The notes: generated by a model from the sequence alone, not told the origin. Positions 1 to 9,077 are shown, counted from the first letter of the stretch. The stretch is DNA of 64,000 nt from Yoonia sp. (GCF_017854565.1 NZ_JAFMHJ010000001.1:124001-188000), one strand, 5' to 3'. Numbers and translations: made by a program.

Positions 1-467
1 ATACCAGCCGGATGTATGTGGCAGGCACCCTGTCACGCAAATCCGAGCGGCTGATCGAGGTCACGCATGACGCCCTGATGAAAGGGATCGAGGCCGCAAA
101 GCCCGGCAATACCTTCGGCGACATCGGCCATGCGATCCAGCTTTATGCGGAAAGCAACCGCATGTCGGTTGTGCGCGACTTTTGCGGGCACGGGCTTGGC
201 CGGGTTTTCCATGCGCCACCCAATGTCCTGCACTACGGGCGCCCCGGAACCGGCCCGATCCTGGAAGAGGGCATGTTCTTTACCATCGAACCGATGATCA
301 ATATCGGTCGCCCGGAAACCAAGGTACTTGCCGACGACTGGACTGCCGTAACGCGCGACAAATCGCTGTCGGCACAGTTTGAACATTCCATCGGGATCAC
401 GGCAGACGGCTGTGAGATTTTTACGCTTTCACCAGGCAACAAGTTTCACCCAACCTACCAGATCTGA
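1..467 (+). CDS. map: Methionine aminopeptidase type I (C-terminal part)
   Basis: This enzyme removes the initiator methionine from new proteins in the cytoplasm. Only about the last 154 residues are in the window; the reading frame is open to the left edge. The visible part carries the metal-site histidine in CGHGLGRVFH, the glutamate in FTIEPM and the glutamate in FEHSIGIT. The two aspartates of the metal site must lie upstream. The preceding SRMYVAG stretch matches the family context. The 3' end overlaps the end of the convergent Hint-domain gene by 47 bp, which is long for a convergent overlap. Family assignment is firm. Confidence 0.93.
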   Translation, partial: TSRMYVAGTLSRKSERLIEVTHDALMKGIEAAKPGNTFGDIGHAIQLYAESNRMSVVRDFCGHGLGRVFHAPPNVLHYGRPGTGPILEEGMFFTIEPMINIGRPETKVLADDWTAVTRDKSLSAQFEHSIGITADGCEIFTLSPGNKFHPTYQI

Positions 468-1647
468 AAACTGCACGCGCCGGGCGTAATTGGATTTCAC
501 GTGCTCTTTGGGTTTCGCCCACGCTCAGAAACGGGCGCGCCTTATCAGGAAGTGCATCTGTCTGTGGAAAATGCGCCAGCACAGCCAGCTTGTGGCGGAC
601 GGGCAATGCATCAAGCGCCTGTTCGCCCGGGTACAGGCTTTCGCTGGGAACGCCATTGGCGTAAATCACCGCATGTACCGACAGCAAAAGGTGGTGATAG
701 GTCACGGCCTTTACGCCCTTCTTGACCCGAACATAGCGGCGGTCGGTCAGGCCGATGGCAGGGGCCAAAACCTCGGTGCCGTGGGCATCAATCATCAGCA
801 TCCGGTGCTGCGGTGACACCACAAGCGTTGCGGCTGGCATCGCAGGACCCATGCTACCGGGCTTAAAGGCAACCGGTTTCTGATCGGGATCTGCTCCTTT
901 GGAGAAATCAAGCATCGTGCTGCCTGTCCACAACACCGGCTGCGGCCCATGATCAGCAGTCAGAATCTGGTCACCGACCCGCAGGGTTTCGATCAAACAC
1001 GGTCCGTCTATCGTATCAATCATAGTCCCGCTGGCATAGCAGGGCACAAAGGCCGGGCCGTAGATATAACCATCGGTTGCCGCATCATATTGGTAGGAAA
1101 AACCGGCGCCCGGGTCATCCTGCACCGCATCCCCGTCGATCACACCCAACAATGTCGTCCCTGTAAAACCCGATATACCTGCGACATTGGGGGTGTTGGT
1201 CGACATGTTGAACACGATATATTCACCGGTAGCAGGGTTCACCAGCGCAATTGATTCGCGTGCGCCGCCGGAACTGCCTTCAGTCAGCAGGTTCGTGTTG
1301 GGGCTACCCGTACCGGATTCCAGCCCCCCCTCCGACGCCTCTTGCGCAAACCCCAGCGTGCCGGTAATTTCGTTGATGACCCAGAGCGTCTGACCCGGTG
1401 CCAGGATCGTTCCCGGCGGAAATGTATGGAACAGCCCGTCCTGTGGCGGGTCATCCGCGCCGCTCCCCGTCGAGTCAGACCAGGTTTGCCAGCCCGAAAT
1501 ATCCAGGGGGGCGCCGGTCGTATTGGTGACCGACACGAACTCATCCTCTTGGCTCGCAGCCCCATCACCGTCTGTATCAAATTCCGTGCCACCGGAATTG
1601 TCGGGCATGATCTGACCGAAAATCAATCCATCAAGACTGAGAGGCAT
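421..1647 (-). CDS. Lamin-tail plus Hint-domain protein
   Basis: A 408-residue protein. The N-terminal part (about 7-120) looks like a lamin-tail domain: it has a DTDGDG acidic loop, then EFVSVTN and SGWQTWSD strands. Residues 203-345 form a Hedgehog/Intein (Hint_2 type) module. It starts at Cys203 in VPCYASGT, continues with VGDQILTADHG and includes SPQHRML. Such Hint proteins are common in roseobacters and are often found with secreted or surface proteins, but their targets are mostly unknown. No classical signal peptide is visible; export could use a type I system (inference). A start at 1647 gives the normal LTD beginning. The 3' end overlaps map by 47 bp. Confidence 0.8.
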   Translation of the reverse strand: MPLSLDGLIFGQIMPDNSGGTEFDTDGDGAASQEDEFVSVTNTTGAPLDISGWQTWSDSTGSGADDPPQDGLFHTFPPGTILAPGQTLWVINEITGTLGFAQEASEGGLESGTGSPNTNLLTEGSSGGARESIALVNPATGEYIVFNMSTNTPNVAGISGFTGTTLLGVIDGDAVQDDPGAGFSYQYDAATDGYIYGPAFVPCYASGTMIDTIDGPCLIETLRVGDQILTADHGPQPVLWTGSTMLDFSKGADPDQKPVAFKPGSMGPAMPAATLVVSPQHRMLMIDAHGTEVLAPAIGLTDRRYVRVKKGVKAVTYHHLLLSVHAVIYANGVPSESLYPGEQALDALPVRHKLAVLAHFPQTDALPDKARPFLSVGETQRAREIQLRPARAVFRSGRLGETCCLVKA

Positions 1648-1710
1648 TCACAATCTCCCTTTGAAACGCGGCACTGGCCACTATGTACCTCACTTAAACA
1701 CGGCCCTGGA

Positions 1711-1735
1711 ATGGCAAATTCGCGTCAATTGCCAT
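1711..1735. promoter_or_regulatory. Inverted repeat upstream of dctP-like gene
   Basis: ATGGCAA at 1711-1717 is matched by TTGCCAT at 1729-1735, a perfect 7-bp inverted repeat with an 11-nt spacer. It lies in the divergent gap between the Hint-domain gene and the TRAP solute-binding gene, about 145 bp upstream of the latter. The size and symmetry suit a dimeric repressor operator. No regulator gene is adjacent, so the function is inferred. Confidence 0.35.
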
Positions 1736-1789
1736 CTGGGGCTAAATATCACGTCTGCCGTGCGTTGGCGATTCTTCTCGTTTCCTCAT

Positions 1790-1820
1790 GCGAATGACTT
1801 GCAACTAATCTGCCATTCGC
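1790..1820. promoter_or_regulatory. Second inverted repeat upstream of dctP-like gene
   Basis: GCGAATG at 1790-1796 pairs perfectly with CATTCGC at 1814-1820 across a 17-nt spacer. It lies about 60 bp upstream of the chosen start of the solute-binding protein. It could be an operator or a leader hairpin; the sequence alone does not decide. Confidence 0.3.
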
Positions 1821-1879
1821 CCATATGGATGTTGTCGCTAGCGGTGGCGCCCTCCCACATGAAACAAAGGATGCACAAT

Positions 1880-2917
1880 ATGCACCTCATCAAGCAAGCG
1901 GCGTTTGCTGCCGCTGTTACCTTGTCCGCAACCTCTGCCTTTGGTCAGGAAGTGACCCTGCGTTTTCAGCACTTCGTCTCACCGGCAAGCGCGAATCCGA
2001 CCTACTTCATGCAGCCTTGGGCCGACATGATCGAAGAACAGTCGAACGGTCGCATCAAGGTGGAACTGTACCCCTTTATGCAACTGGGTGGTGCCGCCCC
2101 CAGCCAATATGACCTGATCCGCGATGGCGCGATTGATGGCGGCTGGGTGATCCCCGGCTATCAGCCCAATCGCTTTCCCGAAGCCGAAGCGATGGAGCTG
2201 CCCTTCATGACGACCAAGTCGGGTGAAGAGGCAAGCGCCGCCGCATGGGAATTCACCCAACAATTTCTGATGGATGACTTTGCCGATGTTCACGTCATTG
2301 CCGCCCACATGCATGGCCCTGGCATTGTGCACAAACGCGGACCGGCTGTCGAAACAGTCGAGGATTTCGCCGGTCTGAAGCTGCGTGGCCCATCCCGCCC
2401 CGCGACGCTATTGCTGGAGCAATTGGGCGCCACGCCGATCGGCATGCCTGTGCCCCAATTCCCCGAGGCGCTGTCCAAAGGTGTGGTCGATGGCGGTGTC
2501 ATCACATGGGAAATGTCGCCGTCTCTGAAACTGAATGAGCTGACAGACAGCCACACTGACGTGGCCGGCGACCGGGCGCTTTATAACCTCTACTTCATCT
2601 GGGCGATGAACAAGGACGTCTACGAAGGGATGCCCGACGACTTGCGCGCGATCATCGACGCCAACTCTGGCCTGATGGCCAGCATGTGGGCGGGCCGGGC
2701 ACATGACACGGGCGATGTCGTCGGGCGTGACCTGATGGCAGCCGATGGCAACCAGATTGCCGCGCTGTCAGTGGCCGAAACCGACCGTATCAAGGCGCAT
2801 GGTGACACTGTGACTGCAAATTGGATCGCGGAAATGGACGCCAAAGGCTATGATGGCGCCGCATTGGTTTCCGCAGCCCAAGCGGTGGTTGCTGCGAACA
2901 TCGGCATCGCGAACTAG
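1880..2917 (+). CDS. TRAP transporter solute-binding protein, DctP family
   Basis: A 345-residue periplasmic binding protein of the TRAP family, which delivers organic acids to a DctQM-type membrane pair. The start at 1880 is chosen because AAAGGA lies 8 nt upstream and the protein then begins with a clean signal peptide, MHLIKQAAFAAAVTLSATS, ending near FGQE. In-frame upstream ATGs at 1859 and 1871 lack a well-spaced ribosome site. The mature part contains LRFQHFVSP, the GAAPSQYDLIRDGAIDGGW region and LKLRGPSRP, as expected for DctP proteins. No small or large TRAP membrane subunit is adjacent, so it is an orphan here. The substrate is unknown. Confidence 0.85.
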   Translation: MHLIKQAAFAAAVTLSATSAFGQEVTLRFQHFVSPASANPTYFMQPWADMIEEQSNGRIKVELYPFMQLGGAAPSQYDLIRDGAIDGGWVIPGYQPNRFPEAEAMELPFMTTKSGEEASAAAWEFTQQFLMDDFADVHVIAAHMHGPGIVHKRGPAVETVEDFAGLKLRGPSRPATLLLEQLGATPIGMPVPQFPEALSKGVVDGGVITWEMSPSLKLNELTDSHTDVAGDRALYNLYFIWAMNKDVYEGMPDDLRAIIDANSGLMASMWAGRAHDTGDVVGRDLMAADGNQIAALSVAETDRIKAHGDTVTANWIAEMDAKGYDGAALVSAAQAVVAANIGIAN

Positions 2918-2927
2918 AGCCAACCAA

Positions 2928-2953
2928 GCGCCCATCGCGATTGCGGTGGGCGC
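2928..2953. terminator. Bidirectional hairpin between dctP-like gene and polyprenyl synthase
   Basis: An 11-bp stem (2928-2938 with 2943-2953, one G-T pair) closes a 4-nt GATT loop. It sits between two convergent genes, 10 bp after one stop and 9 bp before the other. T-richness is low on both sides, so termination may be inefficient or factor-assisted. Confidence 0.65.
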
Positions 2954-2961
2954 ACTTTGGA

Positions 2962-3960
2962 TTACGTGATCCGCGCGACCACGTAATCAGCCAAGTCGAT
3001 CAGCATGGTTTTCAACGGGTGGTCAGGGACCCGGCCAAGGGACACCTTGGCTTTGTCGGCCCAGCGGATCGCGTCGTCTCGCGTGCTTTCCATCGTGCCG
3101 TGTTTGGCCAACAAGGCAATCGCGTGATCAAGATCGCCATCCTCCTGCCGCCCCTTCTGAATGGTCCGCACCCAGAACGCATGTTCGTCGGCATCGGCCT
3201 GCGCGACGGCCCGGATCACTGGCAGTGTCAGTTTGCGTTCCCGAAAATCATCGCCGACGTTCTTGCCCGTGGCTTTGGTCCCGCCATAATCCAATAGGTC
3301 ATCAACGATCTGGAACGCGATACCAAGCGCATCACCATAGTCATATAGCGCCCGCACGGTGGCCTTGTCCTGCCCTGCAATTTCGCCGCCCACTTCCATC
3401 GCCGCAGAAAACAGCGCGGCCGTTTTACCACGCACCACCTGCAGATAGATATCCTCGGTCGTGGCAAGATCGCTGGCCGCCGTCAGTTGAAGCACTTCGC
3501 CTTCGGCGATCGTGGCCGAGGCATTGGCGAGGATATCAAGAACCCGCATCGACCCAGTTTCAACCATAAGCTGGAATGACCGCGCAAACAGGTAATCCCC
3601 GACCAGAACGCTTGATGTATTGTCCCAAAGCAGGTTCGCAGTGGGCCTGCCGCGCCGCTGGCTACTTTCATCAACCACATCATCATGCAGCAATGTGGCG
3701 GTATGAATAAACTCAACCGTGGCGGCCAGATGGATGTGATATGGCCCGTCATACCCACAAATCCGCGCCGCCGCGAGGGTCAGCATCGGGCGCAGACGTT
3801 TGCCGCCCGCTTCGATAAGGTGGGCCGTCACCTCGGGGATGCGCGGGGCGTGTTCGGAAGCCATGCGCGCCCGAATCATGTCGTTCACGCGGGTCAGATC
3901 ATCGGCCAATGCCGCAGCAAGCTGTTCGTGCGGTTTAGTGGCAGCGGCATCAAGGCTCAT
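2962..3960 (-). CDS. All-trans polyprenyl diphosphate synthase (ubiquinone side chain)
   Basis: A 332-residue prenyl chain elongation enzyme that makes the long isoprenoid tail of ubiquinone from IPP and an allylic diphosphate. The first aspartate-rich motif is in LLHDDVVDES and the second in FQIVDDLLDY; GGKRLRPML is the IPP-binding segment. Size and motifs match IspB/SdsA/DdsA-type enzymes. Rhodobacterales usually make ubiquinone-10, so a decaprenyl product is likely (inference). The start at 3960 (MSLDAAATKP) is preferred because ACGGA lies 7 nt upstream; an in-frame ATG at 3975 is possible. Confidence 0.88.
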   Translation of the reverse strand: MSLDAAATKPHEQLAAALADDLTRVNDMIRARMASEHAPRIPEVTAHLIEAGGKRLRPMLTLAAARICGYDGPYHIHLAATVEFIHTATLLHDDVVDESSQRRGRPTANLLWDNTSSVLVGDYLFARSFQLMVETGSMRVLDILANASATIAEGEVLQLTAASDLATTEDIYLQVVRGKTAALFSAAMEVGGEIAGQDKATVRALYDYGDALGIAFQIVDDLLDYGGTKATGKNVGDDFRERKLTLPVIRAVAQADADEHAFWVRTIQKGRQEDGDLDHAIALLAKHGTMESTRDDAIRWADKAKVSLGRVPDHPLKTMLIDLADYVVARIT

Positions 3961-4014
3961 TAACAATTCCGTCATGTGATAGACAACGGCACGCCGTCGC
4001 CTTAGGTCTTGGAT

Positions 4015-4230
4015 ATGAAAGAGCTTTTGCGCACCAACGACCCGACTGTCATCGCCTTTGCAACCGCCCTGTTGGACAGCGAAGGTATAGACTGGTTCAC
4101 CTTCGACGTAAATATGAGCGTCCTTGAGGGCAGCATTGGCATAATGCCGCGCAGGCTGATGGTATTGGACCGCGATTTGTTCATGGCCGAGGCCGTGATG
4201 CGCGACGGTGAGATTGATTTAGGCCGGTGA
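4015..4230 (+). CDS. DUF2007-family small protein
   Basis: A 71-residue protein beginning MKELLRTNDPTVIAFA, typical of the DUF2007 family of putative signal-transducing proteins. It has no membrane segment and no catalytic motif. A TTG codon at 4009 could extend it by two residues, but the ATG at 4015 is the usual family start. It is translationally coupled to the next gene: its stop TGA lies within the GTGA that starts the methyltransferase. The role is unknown. Confidence 0.75.
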   Translation: MKELLRTNDPTVIAFATALLDSEGIDWFTFDVNMSVLEGSIGIMPRRLMVLDRDLFMAEAVMRDGEIDLGR

Positions 4231-4982
4231 CGACAGAACTGACAACCGACGCATTTTTGGGTGGAAAGTTGCAGATATTGCAGCCCCGCCGGGGCTACCG
4301 CGCCGGGGTGGACCCTGTGTTGTTGGCCGCGTCCATAGCTGCAAAACCCGGACAATCAGTGTTGGAGCTGGGTTGCGGCGTGGGCGTCGCATCGCTGTGT
4401 TTGGCGGCACGTCTGCCGGGGCTGACCCTGACCGGGGTGGAATTGCAGGTCGATTATGCCGCGTTGGCGCGCCGCAATGCCATGGCCAATGACGCCCCGC
4501 TGACTGTCATTACGGCTGACTTACGCGCACTGCCTGCAAAGTTGCGGCAGAAACGGTTTGATCATGTGATCATGAACCCGCCGTATTTTGACCGCGCCAT
4601 GGGCACTGCGGCAACGGATCAGGGCCGCGATATGGCGCTGGGAGGCGATACGCCGCTGGCGTCATGGCTGGACATCGGCGCGCGGCGGCTCGGACCAAAA
4701 GGGTACCTTAGCATGATCCAGCGGATCGAGCGCCTGCCCGAAGTGCTTGCCGCGCTGGACGGACGGCTTGGATCGCTGATCGTCAGGCCCATTGCCGGGC
4801 GCGAAGGCCGACCGCCAGAGCTGTTCTTGCTGCGGGCCCGGCAGGAAGGGCGCGCAGCGTTTCAGATGGCCCCGGCGTTGGTCATGCACCAAGGGGCCGT
4901 GCATCTGGGCGACGCCGAAAGTTACACCGCTGCGGTCGGCAATGTTCTGCGAAACGGCGCCGCTTTGGACATTCTGCCTTAA
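4227..4982 (+). CDS. TrmN6-like N6-adenine tRNA methyltransferase
   Basis: A 251-residue SAM-dependent methyltransferase starting with GTG. The SAM-binding motif is VLELGCGVGVASL (about 45-57) and the adenine-N6 catalytic motif is NPPY (about 116-119). The order and spacing match the TrmN6/YfiC family, which methylates A37 of tRNA-Val in E. coli. RxGYRAGVDPVLLAA near residue 22 is also family-typical. It overlaps the DUF2007 gene by 4 bp, so both are made from one message. The exact tRNA target in this organism is inferred only from homology. Confidence 0.8.
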   Translation: MTTELTTDAFLGGKLQILQPRRGYRAGVDPVLLAASIAAKPGQSVLELGCGVGVASLCLAARLPGLTLTGVELQVDYAALARRNAMANDAPLTVITADLRALPAKLRQKRFDHVIMNPPYFDRAMGTAATDQGRDMALGGDTPLASWLDIGARRLGPKGYLSMIQRIERLPEVLAALDGRLGSLIVRPIAGREGRPPELFLLRARQEGRAAFQMAPALVMHQGAVHLGDAESYTAAVGNVLRNGAALDILP

Positions 4983-5101
4983 TCATTTGACAACTTTTTT
5001 GGCAGAACCTGAAAAAGTCGGAAAATTGCTGTCATGCGGCGTGACAGACCGCGCCAGATATGTTGCAATACTTTTACAAACCAACCCTGAGGAGGACCAC
5101 C

Positions 5102-5269
5102 ATGAGCTTGAGTTCGCATTTGCAGGAACTGAAGAAGAAGCACCAACACCTCTCGGAATCGGTCGAGGTGATGCAGCGCAATCCTGCGACTGATGACCTC
5201 GCCATTGCGCGGCTGAAAAAACAAAAGCTGATGCTGAAAGAAGAAATTACGCGCCTCAGCACGCATTAA
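5102..5269 (+). CDS. YdcH-family (DUF465) small protein
   Basis: A 55-residue, highly charged helical protein. MSLSSHLQELKKKHQHL, then ATDDLAIARLKKQKL and LKEEITRL, is the standard YdcH pattern, likely a short coiled-coil hairpin. The ATG at 5102 has a strong GAGGAGG site 5 nt upstream; longer in-frame starts lack one. Function in the family is unknown. It stands alone with hairpins downstream. Confidence 0.8.
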   Translation: MSLSSHLQELKKKHQHLSESVEVMQRNPATDDLAIARLKKQKLMLKEEITRLSTH

Positions 5270-5282
5270 GCCTCCAGACCTT

Positions 5283-5330
5283 GGCGCTGGCGCCAGACGC
5301 CAGTGCCGCTAACCCCGCCTGTCGGCAGGC
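5283..5330 (+). terminator. Tandem hairpins after ydcH-like gene
   Basis: A 10-bp stem (5283-5292 with 5298-5307, one G-T pair, 5-nt loop) is followed by a 5-bp stem with a TCGG loop at 5317-5330. They lie 13 bp after the stop of the YdcH-like gene. No T tract follows, so this may be a Rho-assisted 3' end or an mRNA-stabilising structure. The rest of the gap to 5490 shows no coding signal. Confidence 0.5.
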
Positions 5331-5490
5331 AAACTCCGCACACAGCCGCGTAGCTGTCAGCGTAATTCGACAGAAACAAATACGCGCGCAAAACTCCGGG
5401 TTTGATGTGCAACGCGTTGTATAGGCCGGTTATGGAAAAGGGCCACGCGGTATTCGCGCAGCCCTTGCCCTGTGATCGACGCCAAGCGGA

Positions 5491-6216
5491 TCAGATCATA
5501 TATTGGCCACCATTGGCCGAGATGGTCGAGCCGGTGACAAACCCAGCATCGTCGGACGCAAGGAACAACACAACCCGCGCGATCTCGGATGCTTCGCCAA
5601 GACGCCCAACGGGGATCTGTGGCAGAATCACTTCGTTCATCACCTTCTCGGGAATCGTGCTCATCATCTCGGTGTTGATATAGCCGGGCGCGACGACGTT
5701 CACGGTGATGCCAGCGCGCGCACCTTCTTGGGCCAGCGATTTGGTAAAGCCAATATCACCGGCCTTGGCGGCGGCATAGTTGGTTTGGGCGAATTGGCCC
5801 TTTTGCCCATTGATTGAACTGATCGTGATAACCCGACCGAATTTGCGTTCGCGCATACCGGGCCAGACAGGATGCGTCATGTTGAAAACACCGGACAGGT
5901 TGGTGTCGATCACTTCTTTCCACTGCTGCGGGGTCATCTTGTGGAATGGCGCATCGCGGGTGATGCCGGCGTTGTTGACAAGAACCTCAATCGGGCCCAT
6001 ATCGGCCTCGACCTGCGCGATGCCTGCGGCGCAAGCGTCATAGCTGCCGACATCCCATTTATAGGTCTTGATGCCGGTTTCAGCGGTAAAGGCTGCGGCC
6101 TTTTCATCATTTCCCGCATAGGTCGCAGCAACGGAATAGCCAGCGTCCTTTAGTGCGGTTGAAATTGCGGCGCCTATTCCGCGCGAACCGCCAGTAACAA
6201 TTGCAACACGTCCCAT
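5491..6216 (-). CDS. phaB: Acetoacetyl-CoA reductase
   Basis: A 241-residue short-chain dehydrogenase that reduces acetoacetyl-CoA to (R)-3-hydroxybutyryl-CoA with NADPH for polyhydroxybutyrate synthesis. The Rossmann motif is VTGGSRGIG; the active site has the serine in ISSINGQKG and the YAAAK tyrosine/lysine. TNLSGVFNMT and the C-terminal SANGGQYM are characteristic of PhaB. The start at 6216 has AGGGAG 6 nt upstream; an ATG two codons earlier overlaps that site. It lies 67 bp downstream of phaA on the same strand and forms an operon with it. Confidence 0.95.
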   Translation of the reverse strand: MGRVAIVTGGSRGIGAAISTALKDAGYSVAATYAGNDEKAAAFTAETGIKTYKWDVGSYDACAAGIAQVEADMGPIEVLVNNAGITRDAPFHKMTPQQWKEVIDTNLSGVFNMTHPVWPGMRERKFGRVITISSINGQKGQFAQTNYAAAKAGDIGFTKSLAQEGARAGITVNVVAPGYINTEMMSTIPEKVMNEVILPQIPVGRLGEASEIARVVLFLASDDAGFVTGSTISANGGQYMI

Positions 6217-6283
6217 AGTCATCTCCCTGTTATTTTCGTCTGTAAAGTCTGGCGGCGCCTGCGCGGCACCGCCGTTGTCTGGA

Positions 6284-7459
6284 TCAAGGACGTTCGACGC
6301 ACATTGCAACGCCCATGCCGCCACCGATGCACAGTGTCGCAAGGCCACGCTTGGCGCCGCGACGCTTCATTTCGAACAGCAGTGTGTTCAGCACCCGGCA
6401 TCCCGACGCGCCGATCGGATGGCCGATCGCAATCGCGCCGCCATTCACGTTCACGATCGCTGGGTCCCAGCCCATCTCTTTGTTCACCGCACAGGCCTGC
6501 GCGGCGAAAGCTTCGTTCGCTTCGACAAGATCAAGGTCGGCAACCGTCCAGCCAGCTTTTTCCAGCGCCTTGCGGCTGGCCATCACCGGGCCCACGCCCA
6601 TGATTGACGGGTCAAGCCCTGCGGTGGCATAAGACGCGATACGGGCCAAATGCTCGATTCCGCGCTTTTCAGCGTCGGCGGCTGTCATCAAAAGGGTTGC
6701 AGCAGCACCATCATTCAGGCCCGATGCGTTGGCAGCAGTGACAGAACCATCTTTGGCAAACGCCGGGCGCAGTTTTTGCATCGCGGCCATCGTGGCGCCG
6801 TGACGAATGTATTCATCCTGATCGATGATGATATCACCTTTGCGCGTTTTCACCGTGAATGCGGCGATTTCATCAGCAAAGCGGCCAGCCTTCTGTGCAG
6901 CCTCTGCCTTGTTCTGCGAGGCAACAGCGAATTCATCCTGCATATCGCGGGTGATCTGCCACTGGTTCGCGACATTTTCGGCCGTCTGCCCCATGTGGTA
7001 GTTGTTGAATGCATCCCAAAGACCGTCGCGGATCATCGTGTCGATATAGGTCATATCGCCCATTTTATGACCCGCACGCAGGTTGGCGGCATGGGGGCTG
7101 AGCGTCATGTTTTCCTGGCCACCGGCCGCAACAATTGCCGCATCGCCCAATTGGATGTGCTGCGCCCCAAGCGCAACGGCGCGCAGGCCGGACCCACACA
7201 CCTGATTAATGCTCCACGCGGCGCTTTCAATCGGAAGACCTGCGTTAATGTGCGCCTGACGGGCCGGATTTTGGCCTTGGGCGGCGGTCAGAACCTGACC
7301 AAGAATAGTTTCACTGACTTCAGATTTATCGATGCCAGCACGCGCTACCACCTCTTCCAGAATAGCCGCGCCGAGGTCATGTGCCGGGGTGTTGGCAAAT
7401 GCCCCACCAAAGCTACCCACGGCGGTGCGGGCGGCGGATGCGATAACAACATTGGTCAT
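6284..7459 (-). CDS. phaA: Acetyl-CoA acetyltransferase (beta-ketothiolase)
   Basis: A 391-residue biosynthetic thiolase that condenses two acetyl-CoA to acetoacetyl-CoA, the first step of polyhydroxybutyrate synthesis. The nucleophilic cysteine is in [11 protein letters not shown] (about residue 88). The histidine is in GHPIGASG and the second cysteine in CIGGGMG near the C terminus. AAGGGA lies 7 nt upstream of the ATG. It precedes phaB. The PHB synthase and depolymerase genes are not in the window, but a phasin gene is found about 41 kb away. Confidence 0.95.
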   Translation of the reverse strand: MTNVVIASAARTAVGSFGGAFANTPAHDLGAAILEEVVARAGIDKSEVSETILGQVLTAAQGQNPARQAHINAGLPIESAAWSINQVCGSGLRAVALGAQHIQLGDAAIVAAGGQENMTLSPHAANLRAGHKMGDMTYIDTMIRDGLWDAFNNYHMGQTAENVANQWQITRDMQDEFAVASQNKAEAAQKAGRFADEIAAFTVKTRKGDIIIDQDEYIRHGATMAAMQKLRPAFAKDGSVTAANASGLNDGAAATLLMTAADAEKRGIEHLARIASYATAGLDPSIMGVGPVMASRKALEKAGWTVADLDLVEANEAFAAQACAVNKEMGWDPAIVNVNGGAIAIGHPIGASGCRVLNTLLFEMKRRGAKRGLATLCIGGGMGVAMCVERP

Positions 7460-7610
7460 GGATTGATCCCTTCAGGTTTATTCCCATGGCAAGGCGGCAC
7501 CATATGCCCAACGGGCACGAGCAGAACCCCCTGCCGCTCACCCACTTGTTTATTGGGTTGAATGGCCTAGGGCAATGTGATTCACCCCAAATGTATAGGT
7601 TGCAATGCTG

Positions 7611-8417
7611 TTAGAGTTCGAACTTGGGCACGCCATAGTGATAGCCCTGCAGGCAATCGACACCAATCTGTTTCAGGAACGCCGCCTCTGCCTCGGTTTC
7701 GACGCCATCGGCAATGGCGAACATCTCGAACTGGTGCGCGACAGTAATCAAAGCTTCGGCCAACACCTGATTATCGGGGTCGTTGTGAATATTGCGGATA
7801 AAACTTTTGTCAATTTTCACCAGATCAAAGAAGAAATCCTTTAGATGGCGAAATGCCGTCAGGCCCGCCCCAAAACCGTCCAACGCAAAAGCAACACCTT
7901 TAGGTTGCATTTCCGTCATGAACCGAATGACGATTTCATGCAGCATCATCGCCGATGTCTCGCTAATCTCAAATATTAGGCGATCACCAAGATCGGCCCG
8001 ATCACGCAGTCCCCGATCCAATATGCGCCGCCATTCGCCATCCCCAACCGACCGCGCTGACAGGTTGATCGACAGCCGCAAGCCCGGTTTTTGCCTAAGC
8101 AGTTTCAGCGCAAGGGCCAGCGTGACACAGTCAATCTGCCGGCCCATCCCGGTTTCTTCGATAAGCGGCATGAAATGGGCGGCGGGAATGATCCGGCCAG
8201 CATCGTCCATCAGCCGTACCAGACCCTCGTAAAAGGCAATCCGCGGTTGCGCGTCGGCGGTGATGATCGGATAGAACGCCAGCTTGGCCCGTCCGGCAGC
8301 CAGCGCATCGCGGACCAAATTCATGACATCCGCGTCGCGGCTGGCCATCGCATAGTGCAACGGATCCAAAAGGGCTTGTTCTTCGATTTCGGCGCGGCTT
8401 AGCGTGGCGTTTGACAT
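7611..8417 (-). CDS. EAL-domain protein with altered catalytic motifs
   Basis: A 268-residue single-domain EAL-family protein. Active enzymes of the family hydrolyse cyclic di-GMP. Conserved positions are Glu64 (in YEGLVR), Asn118 (NLSA), Glu150 (FEISE), Asp180, Lys201 (VKIDK) and Gln257. Two positions deviate: the usual DDFG is DGFG, so the second aspartate is Gly181, and AEGVE is ADGVE, so a glutamate is Asp237. The EAL tripeptide itself is EGL. It may therefore be weakly active or a c-di-GMP receptor. No GGDEF or PAS domain is fused. The start at 8417 (MSNATLSR) is chosen over an upstream ATG at 8453. Confidence 0.82.
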   Translation of the reverse strand: MSNATLSRAEIEEQALLDPLHYAMASRDADVMNLVRDALAAGRAKLAFYPIITADAQPRIAFYEGLVRLMDDAGRIIPAAHFMPLIEETGMGRQIDCVTLALALKLLRQKPGLRLSINLSARSVGDGEWRRILDRGLRDRADLGDRLIFEISETSAMMLHEIVIRFMTEMQPKGVAFALDGFGAGLTAFRHLKDFFFDLVKIDKSFIRNIHNDPDNQVLAEALITVAHQFEMFAIADGVETEAEAAFLKQIGVDCLQGYHYGVPKFEL

Positions 8418-8492
8418 TTGCAGGTCCCATAAAGCCCCCGCAGGATGGCGCATATCCTGCTAATAACTGATTAAGCCCCGATGGAGAAACCA

Positions 8493-9077
8493 ATGACAGA
8501 ACGCTGCGGCTGGGCTGGGCCTGAACAAATTTACATTGATTATCACGACACTGAATGGGGTGTGCCTGAATATGACAGCCGGGCATTGTGGGAAAAACTG
8601 ATTTTGGATGGCTTTCAGGCGGGCCTAAGCTGGATCACGATTCTGAAAAAACGCGACAATTTTCGCGCGGCTTTTGCGAACTTCGACCCTAATACAATCG
8701 CGAATTGGGATCAGGATGACGTGGCACGGCTGCTTGCCAACCCCGGCATTATCCGCCATCGCGGCAAAATAGAAGCGACAATCAGCAATGCGCGCGCATG
8801 GCAAAATATAGAAGCAGACCAAAGGTTTGATCGGTTTCTCTGGCGATACGTCGATGGCACCCCGCTGCAAACCCGCCTGGCCGACCGGACGGAAATGCCG
8901 ACACAATCGCCACTCTCTGCGCAAATTTCAAAAGACCTCAAGCAAGCCGGGTTCAAATTCTGCGGCCCGACAATCGTCTATGCCTTCATGGAGGCGACGG
9001 GCCTGATCAACAATCACCTGACCACCTGCCCGCGTCATGCCCCATGTGCGGCTCTGGCCCGGTCACCAGCGGTTTAG
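8493..9077 (+). CDS. tag: DNA-3-methyladenine glycosylase I
   Basis: A 194-residue base-excision repair enzyme that removes 3-methyladenine from alkylated DNA. The N-terminal RCGWAG with the zinc-ligand cysteine, YHDTEWGVP, FQAGLSWITILKKR and FKFCGPTIVYAFMEATGLINNH are hallmark Tag segments. The C-terminal CPRHAPC supplies further zinc ligands. The start at 8493 is supported by GGAGA just upstream; an ATG at 8481 is in frame. The 3' end overlaps the end of convergent moaE by 15 bp. Confidence 0.92.
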   Translation: MTERCGWAGPEQIYIDYHDTEWGVPEYDSRALWEKLILDGFQAGLSWITILKKRDNFRAAFANFDPNTIANWDQDDVARLLANPGIIRHRGKIEATISNARAWQNIEADQRFDRFLWRYVDGTPLQTRLADRTEMPTQSPLSAQISKDLKQAGFKFCGPTIVYAFMEATGLINNHLTTCPRHAPCAALARSPAV

